This document shows, one piece after another, positions 38,640 to 48,148 of a stretch of 64,000 nt of DNA. Both the position numbers and the translations under genes were made by a program. The stretch's first letter is position 1; the number at the start of each line of letters is the position of its first letter. Location: assembly GCF_033842475.1 (NCBI RefSeq), contig NZ_JAWXYB010000018.1:2029501-2093500 (forward strand), given 5' to 3'. Below the pieces are notes generated by a model. It did not search any database. It saw only the letters and a program-made list of their open reading frames with translations, and was not told where the DNA came from. Origin of the DNA: Acidiphilium acidophilum (lineage in GTDB: Bacteria > Pseudomonadota > Alphaproteobacteria > Acetobacterales > Acetobacteraceae).

Positions 38640-40934
38640 GTGAGGCGGATGGACCCGGTGAGCCCGAAGGACGAGCGCGGCAGGAGCACAATGGGGGCGG
38701 GGATGCTCGACGTGCTGCTCGGGCGGGTTTCGACGCTGGTTCTGGCGGCGCTGGCGCTGATGCTGGGGATCGGCAGCTTTGCGTATCTCGCGGGCGGGAT
38801 CAAGCTGGAGCTGCATACCGGGGCGGCGTTCGGGCTGGCGATCGGGGATATTGCGATATTGCTGCTGCTGATCACCGTGCTGGTGGCGCGGGTGACGCGG
38901 GTGGTGATGGAGAGCCGGCGGGGTGCGGCGGGGGCGCGGCTGCATGTGCGGCTGGTGCTGCTGTTCGGCGGGGTGGCGGCGGTGCCCGCGATACTGGTCG
39001 CGATTTTTGCCGCGGTGTTCTTTAACCTCGGGATTCAGGCCTGGTTCAATCAGCGGGTGCGGACGGCGCTGGCGGAGAGCCAGCAGGTGGCGGTGGGGTA
39101 TCTGGATGCCAAGAAGAACAGCATCCGGCTCGATGCGCTGGCGATCGCCAATGCGCTGAACCAGAACGGGCCGATTTTCTACGGCGATCCCCAGAATTTT
39201 TTCAATCAGGGGTTTCTCAATGTGCTGGTCGCGCAGACCGAGCTGCACGGGCTGACCCAGTCGGCGATTTTCGAGCCGCTGACCGACAAGGTGGTGGCCT
39301 CGGCGGGGTTGTTCGCGGGGGCCGGGGTGACGCTGCCGCCGGAGAGCGTGGTGGCGGAGGCGGAGAAGCATCAGGTCGCGGTGTGGAACACGCCGAATTC
39401 GACGCTGGAAAGTGCGGTGGTGGAGCTTGAGGCGACGCCGACGCTGATGCTGATGGTGGAGCGGCCGATCGACCCGAGTATTCTTGCCCATGTCGATCGG
39501 ACCCGGCAGGCGCTCGCGGAATATAACCGGCTGGAGCATCACCGGGCGCAGTTCGAGCTGTTTTTCGCGCTGATTTTCACCACGGTGGCGTTGCTGGTGC
39601 TCTCCGGTGCGTCGCTGATCGGGCTTGTGTTCGCCAATCAGATCGCGCGGCCGATTTCATACCTGATCGAGGCGGCGGAGCGGGTGCGGGCGGGGGATTA
39701 TCTGGTGCGGGTGCCGGAGGGCGATTCCGGGGACGATGTTGCGGGGCTGTCGCGCGCGTTCAACCGGATGACCGGGCAGATCGCCGAGCAGCGGGCGGAG
39801 CTGATGAACGCCTATGGCCAGATCGACGAGCGGCGGCGGTTTACCGAGACGGTGCTGGCCGGGGTTTCGGCCGGGGTGATCGGGCTCGATCCCAAGGGGC
39901 GGATCGAGTTGCCGAACCGGGCGGCTTCGGTGCTGCTCAGCCTCGATCTGCTGGCGCATCTCGGCACGCCGCTGGTGGAGTTGCTGCCGGATTTCGCGCC
40001 GCTGGTCGCGCAGGCGCGCGAGACGCCGGAGAAACCGGCAACCGGCGAGGTGGAATATGGCAGCGCGAGCGCCAAGCGGGTGTTTCTGGTGCGGATCGGC
40101 GCGGATCGGAAGGGCGAGCGGGCGACCGGGTTTGTCGTGACGTTCGACGACATCACGGAACTGCAATCGGCGCAGCGCAAGGCGGCCTGGGCGGATGTGG
40201 CGCGGCGGATCGCGCATGAGATCAAGAACCCGCTCACCCCGATCCAGCTTTCGGCGGAGCGGCTGAAGCGGCGGTTCACCCGCGAGATTACCTCCGACCC
40301 CGAGAGTTTCGCGCAATGCGCCGATACCATCGTGCGGCATGTCGGCGATATCGGGCGGATGGTCGATGAGTTTTCGGCGTTTGCACGGATGCCGCAGCCG
40401 ATCATCAAATCCGAGGATCTCGGGCGGATCGCGCGCGAGGCCGTGATTTTGCAGCGGAGCGCGCATCCCGGGATCGACTGGGTGGTCGATTGCCCCGATC
40501 CGGCGCCGCGCGCGCGCTGCGATGCGCGGCTGATCGGCCAGGCGCTGACCAATTTGTTGCAGAACGCGGCGGATGCGATTGCGATGCGGCCCGATAACGT
40601 GGCGGCGGGTGCGGCTCACGGGAAGGTGACCCTGCGGATCTCGACGGTGGGCGCGACCCATCATATCGCGGTGAGCGATGATGGGATCGGATTGCCGGTG
40701 CAGGATCGCGCACGGCTGGTCGAGCCCTATATAACGCATAAGACCAAGGGGACCGGCCTGGGGCTCGCCATCGTGCGCAAGATCATGGAGGATCACGGCG
40801 GCGGGCTGGAACTGGAGGATCGCCCGGACGGGCCCGGATCGGTCGTGACATTGACGCTGGCGGCGGAGACACCGATGAACGAGCGGCCGGTCGATACGGC
40901 GGGAGCCGGGCGAGTGGCGCAGAAGGCGGATTAG
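38640..40934 (+). CDS. ntrY: Membrane sensor kinase NtrY
   Basis: A 764-aa kinase. Several N-terminal hydrophobic segments (LGRVSTLVLAALALMLGIGS, AIGDIAILLLLITVLVARVT, LVLLFGGVAAVPAILVAIFA and later FELFFALIFTTVALLVLSGA) frame a periplasmic domain. HAMP (ANQIARPISYLIEAAERVRA), PAS and the H-box RRIAHEIKNPLTPIQLSAER, with H526, follow, and the ATPase G2 box is GTGLGLAIVRKIMEDHGG. It starts directly at the base after the ntrC stop with GTG (ATG 38649 is an alternative). It pairs with NtrX, 7 bp on, in nitrogen and redox control. Confidence 0.94.
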   Translation: MRRMDPVSPKDERGRSTMGAGMLDVLLGRVSTLVLAALALMLGIGSFAYLAGGIKLELHTGAAFGLAIGDIAILLLLITVLVARVTRVVMESRRGAAGARLHVRLVLLFGGVAAVPAILVAIFAAVFFNLGIQAWFNQRVRTALAESQQVAVGYLDAKKNSIRLDALAIANALNQNGPIFYGDPQNFFNQGFLNVLVAQTELHGLTQSAIFEPLTDKVVASAGLFAGAGVTLPPESVVAEAEKHQVAVWNTPNSTLESAVVELEATPTLMLMVERPIDPSILAHVDRTRQALAEYNRLEHHRAQFELFFALIFTTVALLVLSGASLIGLVFANQIARPISYLIEAAERVRAGDYLVRVPEGDSGDDVAGLSRAFNRMTGQIAEQRAELMNAYGQIDERRRFTETVLAGVSAGVIGLDPKGRIELPNRAASVLLSLDLLAHLGTPLVELLPDFAPLVAQARETPEKPATGEVEYGSASAKRVFLVRIGADRKGERATGFVVTFDDITELQSAQRKAAWADVARRIAHEIKNPLTPIQLSAERLKRRFTREITSDPESFAQCADTIVRHVGDIGRMVDEFSAFARMPQPIIKSEDLGRIAREAVILQRSAHPGIDWVVDCPDPAPRARCDARLIGQALTNLLQNAADAIAMRPDNVAAGAAHGKVTLRISTVGATHHIAVSDDGIGLPVQDRARLVEPYITHKTKGTGLGLAIVRKIMEDHGGGLELEDRPDGPGSVVTLTLAAETPMNERPVDTAGAGRVAQKAD

Positions 40935-40941
40935 GAGGCAA

Positions 40942-42339
40942 ATGTCCGAAATACTCATCATCGACGACGAGCCGGATATCAGGCTGCTGATCGATGCGAT
41001 CCTGCGCGACGAGGGCTATGCCACGCGCAATGCCGGCACGTCGGACGACGCGGTGGCGGCGTTCCGCGATCGCAGGCCCTCGATGGTGGTGCTCGATGTG
41101 TGGTTGCAGAACTCGCCGCTCGACGGGATCGGGATTTTGCAGATCATGAAGGCTGAGGCGCCGGAAGTGCCGGTGGTGATGATTTCCGGCCATGGCACGA
41201 TCGAGATGGCGGTCAATGCGATCCAGTACGGCGCTTATGATTTCATCGAGAAGCCGTTCAAGTCCGACCGGTTGCTGCTGATCATCCAGCGGGCGCTGGA
41301 GGCGGCGAAGCTGGCCGCCGAAAATGCCGAGTTGCGGCTGCGGATGGGGGCGATTTCCGACCTGACCGGCAGCAGCGCCGCGATCACCGGGTTGCGCCAC
41401 GCGATCGAGAAGGTCGCGCCGACCGGATCGCGGGTGCTGCTCTCGGGGGCGGCGGGCGCGGGCAAGGAGGTGGTGGCGCGGATGATCCACGCCCAGTCGA
41501 AGCGCGCCGACCAGCCTTTCGTGGTGCTGAATTGCGCGATTCTGGCGCCTGAGCGGGTCGAGATCGAATTGTTCGGCACCGAGGCCGGGGCCGATCCCGA
41601 CGTGCAGCCGCGCCGGGCCGGGGTGCTGGAACGCGCCCATGGCGGGACTTTGCTGCTCGATGAGATTGCCGACATGCCGCTGGAGACCCAGGGCAAGATC
41701 GTGCGGGTGTTGCAGGACCAGAGTTTCGAGCGGATCGGCGGGTCGGCGCGGGTGAAGGTCGATGTGCGGACGATCGCCAGCTCGGCGCGGGATTTGCAGG
41801 CGGCGATCGCGGCGGGAAAATTCCGCCAAGATCTGTATTACCGGCTGGCGGTGGTGCCGCTGCGGGTGCCCTCGCTGCGCGAGCGGCGCGAGGATATTCC
41901 CGAACTCGCCGCCTATTTTCTGCGGCGGGCGGCGGAGACCTCGGGCCTGCCGCCGCGCAATTTGTCGTCCGAGGCGCTGGCGGCGCTGCAGGTGCATGAC
42001 TGGCCGGGGAATGTGCGCCAGCTTCGCAACGTGATGGACTGGCTGATGATCATGCATCCCGGCGAGGCGGGCGAGGCGTTTCGCGCCGAGCATCTGCCGG
42101 TGGAAATCGGGGCGCATGCGCCGCGCGCGCTCGCGATCGATCCGCTCGCGGATATCATGGCGCTGCCGCTGCGTGAGGCGCGGGATGTGTTCGAGACGCA
42201 GTATTTGCAGGCGCAGTTGCTGCGGTTCGGCGGCAATATCAGCCGGACCGCGAATTTCGTCGGGATGGAGCGCAGCGCGCTGCACCGCAAGCTCAAGCAG
42301 CTCGGGATCGGGGCGGAGGATCGCGCGGGGGCGGCGTGA
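40942..42339 (+). CDS. ntrX: Response regulator NtrX (no GAFTGA loop)
   Basis: A 465-aa NtrC-family regulator, with AGGAGG ahead of the ATG. The receiver has D8-D9 and D52 in VVLDVWLQ. The AAA+ domain keeps a Walker-A-like SGAAGAGKE and LLLDEIADMPLETQGKIVRV, but where GAFTGA is expected the text is LFGTEAGADPDVQPRRAGVL. The sigma-54 contact loop is thus missing. A C-terminal Fis-type HTH is present (FGGNISRTANFVGMERSALH). It probably regulates sigma-70 promoters or acts without sigma-54, which follows from the missing loop. Confidence 0.93.
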   Translation: MSEILIIDDEPDIRLLIDAILRDEGYATRNAGTSDDAVAAFRDRRPSMVVLDVWLQNSPLDGIGILQIMKAEAPEVPVVMISGHGTIEMAVNAIQYGAYDFIEKPFKSDRLLLIIQRALEAAKLAAENAELRLRMGAISDLTGSSAAITGLRHAIEKVAPTGSRVLLSGAAGAGKEVVARMIHAQSKRADQPFVVLNCAILAPERVEIELFGTEAGADPDVQPRRAGVLERAHGGTLLLDEIADMPLETQGKIVRVLQDQSFERIGGSARVKVDVRTIASSARDLQAAIAAGKFRQDLYYRLAVVPLRVPSLRERREDIPELAAYFLRRAAETSGLPPRNLSSEALAALQVHDWPGNVRQLRNVMDWLMIMHPGEAGEAFRAEHLPVEIGAHAPRALAIDPLADIMALPLREARDVFETQYLQAQLLRFGGNISRTANFVGMERSALHRKLKQLGIGAEDRAGAA

Positions 42340-42387
42340 GGGACGCGGTTGGATCGGTGGTCAGGGGGGGCGGTCAGGTTGCGGCGG

Positions 42388-42624
42388 TCAGGGGGCGCCG
42401 GAGAACAGGCGTTTCATGATGGCGTCCTGTTTTGTGCGGTCGGTGGCGCGTTCGGCCTGGGTTTGGACGCAGTCGGCGTAGGCCGGGGTTCCCTGGGTGT
42501 AGCCGAAGGCGGCGCAGAGGGCGGTGGGCGTGGGCGGCGGGCCGCTCGGGGTGCAGCCGGAAAGCAGGAGCGCAGGGGCCACGAGGGCGAGCGCTGCTGT
42601 CAGGGTCCGGCTGCGTTGAGTCAA
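42388..42624 (-). CDS. Small lipoprotein
   Basis: A 78-aa precursor. The signal TLTAALALVAPALLLSGC ends in a lipobox whose Cys at residue 24 would be lipidated and anchored in the inner or outer membrane. The short mature part (TPTALCAAFGYTQGTPAYAD, CVQTQAERATDRTKQDAIMK) has two Cys and a helical end. Short lipoproteins with the GTPAYADCV text are widespread in alphaproteobacteria and lack a known role. It lies 3 bp after the gene at 42628 on the same strand and may be transcribed with it. Confidence 0.65.
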   Translation of the reverse strand: MTQRSRTLTAALALVAPALLLSGCTPSGPPPTPTALCAAFGYTQGTPAYADCVQTQAERATDRTKQDAIMKRLFSGAP

Positions 42625-42627
42625 GGA

Positions 42628-42870
42628 TCAGTAGCCCGGCGGATGGCGACGCAGGTTGCGGGCGCAATAGGCGTGGACCCAGCGACCATGCCAGCGATGG
42701 CGCGGCACGAAATGATGGCCGGGGCCGCAGCGGTGATCGGCCTCGATGATCGGCAGGGCGCTTCGGGTGGCGTGGACGGACATACCCGGAGACTGGCCCG
42801 CGTGGACGGGCGATGCGAGTCCGGCGAGCATCAGGCCGGTAAGCGCGGCGAGGGTGAGGCGTGTTCGCAT
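42628..42870 (-). CDS. Small exported His/Trp-rich protein
   Basis: An 80-aa precursor from ATG 42870; an upstream in-frame ATG at 42900 would add ten residues before the signal. The signal peptide is RTRLTLAALTGLMLAGLASP with an AxA-type site (VHAG). The mature chain ends in CGPGHHFVPRHRWHGRWVHA YCARNLRRH-type text, the GPG-x-HxVPxH-xxGRWVxxYC pattern of small exported proteins of unknown role in Rhizobiales and acetic acid bacteria. Two Cys may form a disulfide. It precedes the small lipoprotein on the same strand. Confidence 0.55.
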   Translation of the reverse strand: MRTRLTLAALTGLMLAGLASPVHAGQSPGMSVHATRSALPIIEADHRCGPGHHFVPRHRWHGRWVHAYCARNLRRHPPGY

Positions 42871-43059
42871 GCGGAGGTTCCTGTGGTGAGAGAGGTGCAC
42901 ACGGATATGTGATGTCCGGTGGCTCCACTCAAGCCCCCCTCCCCTTTCGACCCCCCCCTTGCCCTTTCGACCTGGGGTGCCGGACGGTTCATGTTGCGGG
43001 TGCGTTCATTTCGGCAGAAAACATTTCCTTCCGGGCCAAGGACATGGTTTGATTGCGCC

Positions 43060-45822
43060 ATGGACATTGAGCACATGCAAAAATTTCGCCCCGGCACCAT
43101 GGACGAGGCGTTGCGCGAGGATATCCGCCTGCTCGGGCGGATATTGGGCGATACTATTCGCGAGGTGGATGGGGCGGAAACCTATGATCTGATCGAATCG
43201 ATCCGCCAGTTGGCGCTGCGGTTTCATCGGGACGGGGATCAGGCGGCGGAGGCCGAACTCGAAGCGCTGCTCAAGGAGCGGCCCGGCGGGCAGATCAACA
43301 GCATCACCCGCGCGTTCGGGTATTTTTCGATCCTCGCCAATATCGCCGAGGATCATCATCATACCAGGCGGTGGCGGACGCATCTGGTGGCGGGGTCGCC
43401 GCCGCGCGAGGGCAGCCTTGCGGCGGGGTTCGCGCGGGCGCGGGAACTCGGGTTCGATACCGGGGCGCTGCGGCAGTTTTTCAGCACCGCCTCGATTTCA
43501 CCGGTGCTGACCGCGCACCCGACCGAGGTGCAGCGGCGGAGCATTCTCGATACGCTCGATGCGATCGCGGCACTGCTGGTCCGGCGCGACCGGCAGGCCG
43601 GGACGATGGAGGAGCGCGCCGAGATCGATATTGCGATGCGCCGGCTGGTGCTGACGCTGTGGCAGACCCGGATGCTGCGGCCGACCAAGCTTTCGGTGCT
43701 CGACGAGGTGGAGAACGCGCTCGCGTTTTTCGATGCGACGTTCTTTGCCGAGGTGCCGAAACTCTATGCGGCGGTGGAGCGGGAACTCGGGGCTTCGGTG
43801 GGGGAAGTGCCGGTGTTTCTGGAGATCGGGAGCTGGATCGGCGGGGATCGGGATGGCAATCCGTTCGCGGATGCCGAGGTGCTGCGCGGGGCGCTGGCGC
43901 GGCAGGCGGAACGGGCGTTCGGGTTCTATAGCGGGGAGGTGCGGCAGTTGCGGCGGGAACTCACGCTCGCCTCGCTGCATGTGCGGACGACGCCGGCCTT
44001 GCAGGCGCTGGCGGCGCAGTCGGCCGGGCATATCGAGCATCAGGCGGACGAGCCTTACCGGCTGGCGCTGGCGACGATTCAGGCACGCCTCGCGGCGACC
44101 CATGCGGTGTTGTTCGGCGGGGTGAGCGAGGGGGACGCGCTGCCCTATGAGACGCCGGAGGCGTTCGTCGCGGAGCTTGGGGTGATCGTGGAGTCGTTGC
44201 GGGAGAACGGCTCGGCGCTGCTCACCCACGGGCGGCTCGGCCATCTGGTGCAGGCGGCGCGGGCGTTCGGCTGGACGCTGGCGCCGATCGATCTGCGGCA
44301 GAACTCGGATGTTCATGAGCGGACCATTGCCGAACTGCTCGAACGGGCCGGGACCTGTGCGGGATACCTCGCGCTGGATGAGGCCGGGCGGGTGGCGGTG
44401 TTGCTCGCCGAACTCGCGACCAGCCGCCCGCTGGTGTCGCGCCATATCCGCTACGGGGCGGAGACCACGAAGGAACTCGCGATTTTCGATGCCGCCGCGA
44501 TGGCCCATGCGCGCTACGGGGCGCGGGCGCTGCGCACGGCGATCATTTCCAAGGCGGCGAGCGTTTCGGACCTGCTCGAACTCGCGGTGCTGTTGAAGGA
44601 GGCCGGGCTGCTGCACCCGGATACCGGGCGGCTCGATGTCAACCTCGTGCCGTTGTTCGAGACGATCGAGGATTTGCGGGCGGCACCGGAAATCATGGAC
44701 CGGCTGTTCGCGCTGCCGGGGTATCGGGCGCTGCTGGCGAGCCGGGGCGGGACGCAGGAGGTGATGCTCGGCTATTCCGACAGCAACAAGGATGGCGGGT
44801 TTCTGACCTCGGGCTGGGAGTTGTATCGCGCCGAGGTCGGGCTGGTCGAGGTGTTCGCGCGGCACGGGGTGCGGCTGCGGCTGTTTCATGGACGGGGCGG
44901 CTCGGTGGGGCGCGGTGGCGGGCCGAGTTTCCAGGCGATTCTGGCGCAGCCGAAGGGGGCGGTGGACGGGCAGATCCGGCTGACCGAGCAGGGCGAGGTG
45001 ATTGCCGCGAAATATGGCAATCCGGAAGTGGGCAAGCGGAATCTGGAGGTGCTGGTTTCGGCGACGCTGGCGGCGACCGCCGAACCGGCGGCGGCGGAAC
45101 CGCTGGAGCCGGGGTTTCCGGTGGTGCTGGGCGAGTTGAGCGACGCGGCTTATGCGGCGTATCGCGGCCTAGTTTACGAGACGCCGGGGTTCGAGGATTA
45201 TTTCTGGCAGTCGACCGTGATTACCGAGATTTCGAGTTTGAACCTCGGGAGTCGGCCGGCTTCGCGGGCGAAGGGGCGGTCGATCGAGGATTTGCGGGCG
45301 ATTCCGTGGGTGTTTTCCTGGGCGCAGTGCCGGGTGATGCTGCCGGGATGGTATGGGTTCGGCACCGCGGTGGAGGCGGTGGTGGCCAAGCGCGGGTATC
45401 GCGGGATGCGGCTGTTGCAGTCGATGTTTCAGGAATGGCCGGTGTTTTCGACCCTGCTGCTCAACATGGACATGGTGCTGGCCAAGGCGGATATGCGGAT
45501 TGCGGCGCGGTATGCCGGGCTGGTGGAGGATGCGGCGTTGCGGGAGAGCATTTTTCCACGGATCGAGGCGGAATACCGGCGGACCTGCGCGCAGTTGCTG
45601 GCGATTACCGGGCAGCGGGCGCTGCTGGACCGCAACCCGGTGATGCGCCGCTCGATCATCAACCGGTTTCCCTATCTGGACCCGCTGAACCATGTTCAGG
45701 TCGAGATGCTGCGGCGGTTTCGCGCGAGCGACGGGCTGGCGGACGAGCCCCGGGAGCGGGTGCGGCGGGGGGTGCATATTTCGATCAACGGGATTGCGGC
45801 GGCGTTGCGCAACAGCGGGTAG
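43060..45822 (+). CDS. ppc: Phosphoenolpyruvate carboxylase
   Basis: A 920-aa enzyme adding bicarbonate to PEP to form oxaloacetate, replenishing the TCA cycle. Start ATG 43060 begins MDIEHMQKF; the frame is open further upstream but the extra 47 residues are Pro-rich and unlike the family. Catalytic H153 is in VLTAHPTEVQRRSIL. GYSDSNKDGGFLTS, LFHGRGGSVGRGGGP and the C-terminal RNSG (family QNTG-like) are present. The length is normal. It stands alone, with ppdK about 2.3 kb further on, an arrangement that places PEP-node enzymes near each other. Confidence 0.97.
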   Translation: MDIEHMQKFRPGTMDEALREDIRLLGRILGDTIREVDGAETYDLIESIRQLALRFHRDGDQAAEAELEALLKERPGGQINSITRAFGYFSILANIAEDHHHTRRWRTHLVAGSPPREGSLAAGFARARELGFDTGALRQFFSTASISPVLTAHPTEVQRRSILDTLDAIAALLVRRDRQAGTMEERAEIDIAMRRLVLTLWQTRMLRPTKLSVLDEVENALAFFDATFFAEVPKLYAAVERELGASVGEVPVFLEIGSWIGGDRDGNPFADAEVLRGALARQAERAFGFYSGEVRQLRRELTLASLHVRTTPALQALAAQSAGHIEHQADEPYRLALATIQARLAATHAVLFGGVSEGDALPYETPEAFVAELGVIVESLRENGSALLTHGRLGHLVQAARAFGWTLAPIDLRQNSDVHERTIAELLERAGTCAGYLALDEAGRVAVLLAELATSRPLVSRHIRYGAETTKELAIFDAAAMAHARYGARALRTAIISKAASVSDLLELAVLLKEAGLLHPDTGRLDVNLVPLFETIEDLRAAPEIMDRLFALPGYRALLASRGGTQEVMLGYSDSNKDGGFLTSGWELYRAEVGLVEVFARHGVRLRLFHGRGGSVGRGGGPSFQAILAQPKGAVDGQIRLTEQGEVIAAKYGNPEVGKRNLEVLVSATLAATAEPAAAEPLEPGFPVVLGELSDAAYAAYRGLVYETPGFEDYFWQSTVITEISSLNLGSRPASRAKGRSIEDLRAIPWVFSWAQCRVMLPGWYGFGTAVEAVVAKRGYRGMRLLQSMFQEWPVFSTLLLNMDMVLAKADMRIAARYAGLVEDAALRESIFPRIEAEYRRTCAQLLAITGQRALLDRNPVMRRSIINRFPYLDPLNHVQVEMLRRFRASDGLADEPRERVRRGVHISINGIAAALRNSG

Positions 45823-45880
45823 GCCGGTTGTCGCCCCGGCCCGGTTGCGGGATACCGGGGGACAGCATGGAGGGGGCATT

Positions 45881-46318
45881 ATGGCCGATCAGGCGTTGCG
45901 GAGCGGGCTGGAAGAGTTGCGGGCGTTGATGGAGTCCGGCAGGGGGATGGGGATTGGCGAGACGCTGCGGTTCCGGCTGGTGGAAATCGAGGACGGGCGG
46001 GCGGTGTTCGAGGGGGAGCCGGGCATCGATGTGTATAATCCGATCGGGACGGTGCATGGCGGGTACGCGGCGGCGCTGCTCGACTCCGCGTGCGGCTGCG
46101 CGGTGCATTCCCGGCTGAGCGCGGCGCAGGGGTATTCGACGCTGGAGTTGAAGGTGGCGTATCACAAGGCGTTGACCGCGAGCACCGGGGTGGTGCGGGC
46201 GGTGGGCAGCGTGGTTTCAATGGGGCGGCGGGCGGCGTTCGCCGAGGCGCGGCTGACCGATGGCGACGGACGGCTCTATGCGTCCGCGACGTCGACGCTG
46301 ATTATCATGGAGCGGTAG
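45881..46318 (+). CDS. PaaI-type hotdog thioesterase
   Basis: A 145-aa protein. ATG 45881 has GGAGGGG 6-8 bases upstream. The hotdog-fold signature is clear: IGTVHGGYAAALLDSACGCA with the catalytic-region HGG, then STLELKVAYHKALTASTGVV and MGRRAAFAEARLTDGDGRLY. Members hydrolyse acyl-CoA or aryl-CoA thioesters, often phenylacetyl-CoA or related compounds, as tetramers. The gene follows ppc by 58 bp. Substrate is not determined. Confidence 0.85.
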   Translation: MADQALRSGLEELRALMESGRGMGIGETLRFRLVEIEDGRAVFEGEPGIDVYNPIGTVHGGYAAALLDSACGCAVHSRLSAAQGYSTLELKVAYHKALTASTGVVRAVGSVVSMGRRAAFAEARLTDGDGRLYASATSTLIIMER

Positions 46319-46393
46319 GTTGGGTGGGGGGCTTGTGGAGGGCCGCGAAGTTTGTTTCCCTGAGACGATGATGATGCCCTGGCGGAGATATTG

Positions 46394-48148
46394 ATGGACG
46401 AACAGCTTGCGAAGACCGGGTTTTTTTACCGGTTGCGGTATCTGGTGACGCCTTTCTTCCGCTCCGAACGCAAGAGAGCGGCCTGGCTCCTCACGATCGT
46501 CAACATTGTGCTGACGCTGCTCGTCGTGGCTGCGAATTACGCCATCGTTGTCTGGAACGGACGTTTCTACAACGCGATGCAGAAATACGACGTGAACCAG
46601 TTATGGTTCCTCGGGTTCATTTTTTTTGCAATCGTGGCTGTGATAACAGTTATTTCCACAGTCCAGCAATATACGATCCAGAAGCTGCAAATCGAATGGC
46701 GTGGCTGGTTCACCAACTATCTGCTGGGACGGTGGATGCATAATCAGGTCCATTACAGGATGCAGATCGACGCAACCAAAGTCGATAATCCGGATCAGCG
46801 CATCTCCGACGATGTCGATTTCTTTGCGGGACAAAGCGTCAATCTTCCGATCAGCGCGCTCCAGTCGGTCGTTACGATTGCCTCGTTCGGCTTCATGCTC
46901 TGGGTGCTTTCTGAAAAGCTGCGGATGTTCGGTGTCTATATTCCGGGTATGCTTGTGTGGTTCAATCTGATCTATGCGGTTGGAGGGACTTATCTGCTCG
47001 TCAGGATCGGGCGGCCTCTCTTCTATCTGAACAACATCCAGCAGCGTGCGGTAGGCGATTTTCGCTTCGAACTCATCCGCGTTCGGGACAACTCGGAGAC
47101 GATCGCTACCGCCCATAGCGGTGCGGCGGAATCGACGCGTCTGAGCACCCGCTTCGCTCCTGTTGTCGAGATCTTCTACCGGCGCATCCGCCGGACAGTT
47201 CTGGTCAATCTGTTCTCCTTTTCCTACACGGGCGCCTCCGGGATTCTACCGTTTCTTCTTGTGCTGCCGTCCTATCTTGCGAAACGCGTATTGATCGGGA
47301 CCGTGTCGCAGACCTTCGGTGCGTTCAATCAGACGCAATCGGCCTTTGCGTTCATCATCAATAATTTCAGTACATTGGGTTCCGGCTATTTGTCGATCAC
47401 GGAATGGCGCGCGGTGATCGACCGACTTTACACGCTGGAAGTGAGCCTGCGCCATCATGAGCAGGAGATCACGGCACCGGAAATCGTCTATCGAGCCGGA
47501 ACCACGTCTGCCCTTGTCATAGACGGGCTGACGCTCGCGCTGCCCGATCATCGGGTTCTGCTCAATGATTTGAATCTCGATGTCCCGCCCGGTGAACGCC
47601 TGCTCGTCAGCGGCCCGACCGGTTCGGGCAAGAGCACATTGATCCGCGCGATTGCGGGGATATGGCCGTTCGGGGCGGGGACGGTCCAGACACCGGGCGG
47701 GCGGGTGCTGTTCATTCCGCAGCGTCCCTACCTGCCGAACGGGGCGCTGATCCAGAGCCTGATGTTTCCGTATGACGAGCCGCTCGATCGCGCGCTGGTG
47801 GGCGATACGCTGACCAGCGTCGGGCTTGGGCGGCTCACCGCCAAGCTGGAGACGGTCGAGCCGTGGGATCGGGAGTTGTCGCCGGGGGAGCAGCAGCGGA
47901 TTGCGTTTGCGCGGTGCGTGCTGCTGAGGCCGGATGTGATCATTCTCGATGAGGCGACCTCGGCGCTCGATGAGGATTACGAGGCGCTGATGTATCGGAC
48001 GCTGACCATGGCGCTGCCCCATGCCACGATCATCAGCGTGGGGCATCGTTCGACCATCGTGAAATACCATACCCGTCGCCTGCGGCTGCTGGGCGACGGG
48101 GGGTGGCGCGATGAGGTGATCGCGCCCGCGCCCGAAGCGGTGGGTTAG
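46394..48148 (+). CDS. SbmA/BacA-YddA-like ABC transporter (permease-ATPase fusion)
   Basis: A 584-aa half-transporter. The ATG at 46394 is preferred to the TTG one codon earlier, with GGAG upstream. Six membrane helices in residues 1-330 (WLLTIVNIVLTLLVVAANYA onward) include NPDQRISDDVDFF, the hallmark of the SbmA_BacA/YddA family. The ATPase has Walker A SGPTGSGKST, signature LSPGEQQRIAFAR and Walker B VIILDEATSALDE. Family members import peptides or vitamin B12-like compounds or export small molecules. It converges with ppdK, with the stops 3-4 bp overlapping. Confidence 0.88.
   Translation: MDEQLAKTGFFYRLRYLVTPFFRSERKRAAWLLTIVNIVLTLLVVAANYAIVVWNGRFYNAMQKYDVNQLWFLGFIFFAIVAVITVISTVQQYTIQKLQIEWRGWFTNYLLGRWMHNQVHYRMQIDATKVDNPDQRISDDVDFFAGQSVNLPISALQSVVTIASFGFMLWVLSEKLRMFGVYIPGMLVWFNLIYAVGGTYLLVRIGRPLFYLNNIQQRAVGDFRFELIRVRDNSETIATAHSGAAESTRLSTRFAPVVEIFYRRIRRTVLVNLFSFSYTGASGILPFLLVLPSYLAKRVLIGTVSQTFGAFNQTQSAFAFIINNFSTLGSGYLSITEWRAVIDRLYTLEVSLRHHEQEITAPEIVYRAGTTSALVIDGLTLALPDHRVLLNDLNLDVPPGERLLVSGPTGSGKSTLIRAIAGIWPFGAGTVQTPGGRVLFIPQRPYLPNGALIQSLMFPYDEPLDRALVGDTLTSVGLGRLTAKLETVEPWDRELSPGEQQRIAFARCVLLRPDVIILDEATSALDEDYEALMYRTLTMALPHATIISVGHRSTIVKYHTRRLRLLGDGGWRDEVIAPAPEAVG

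Noticed and set aside
37083-39542. 819-codon open frame opposite ntrC and ntrY
   Set aside because: Arg/His/Pro/Gln-rich reverse frame covering two sure genes; a composition artefact.
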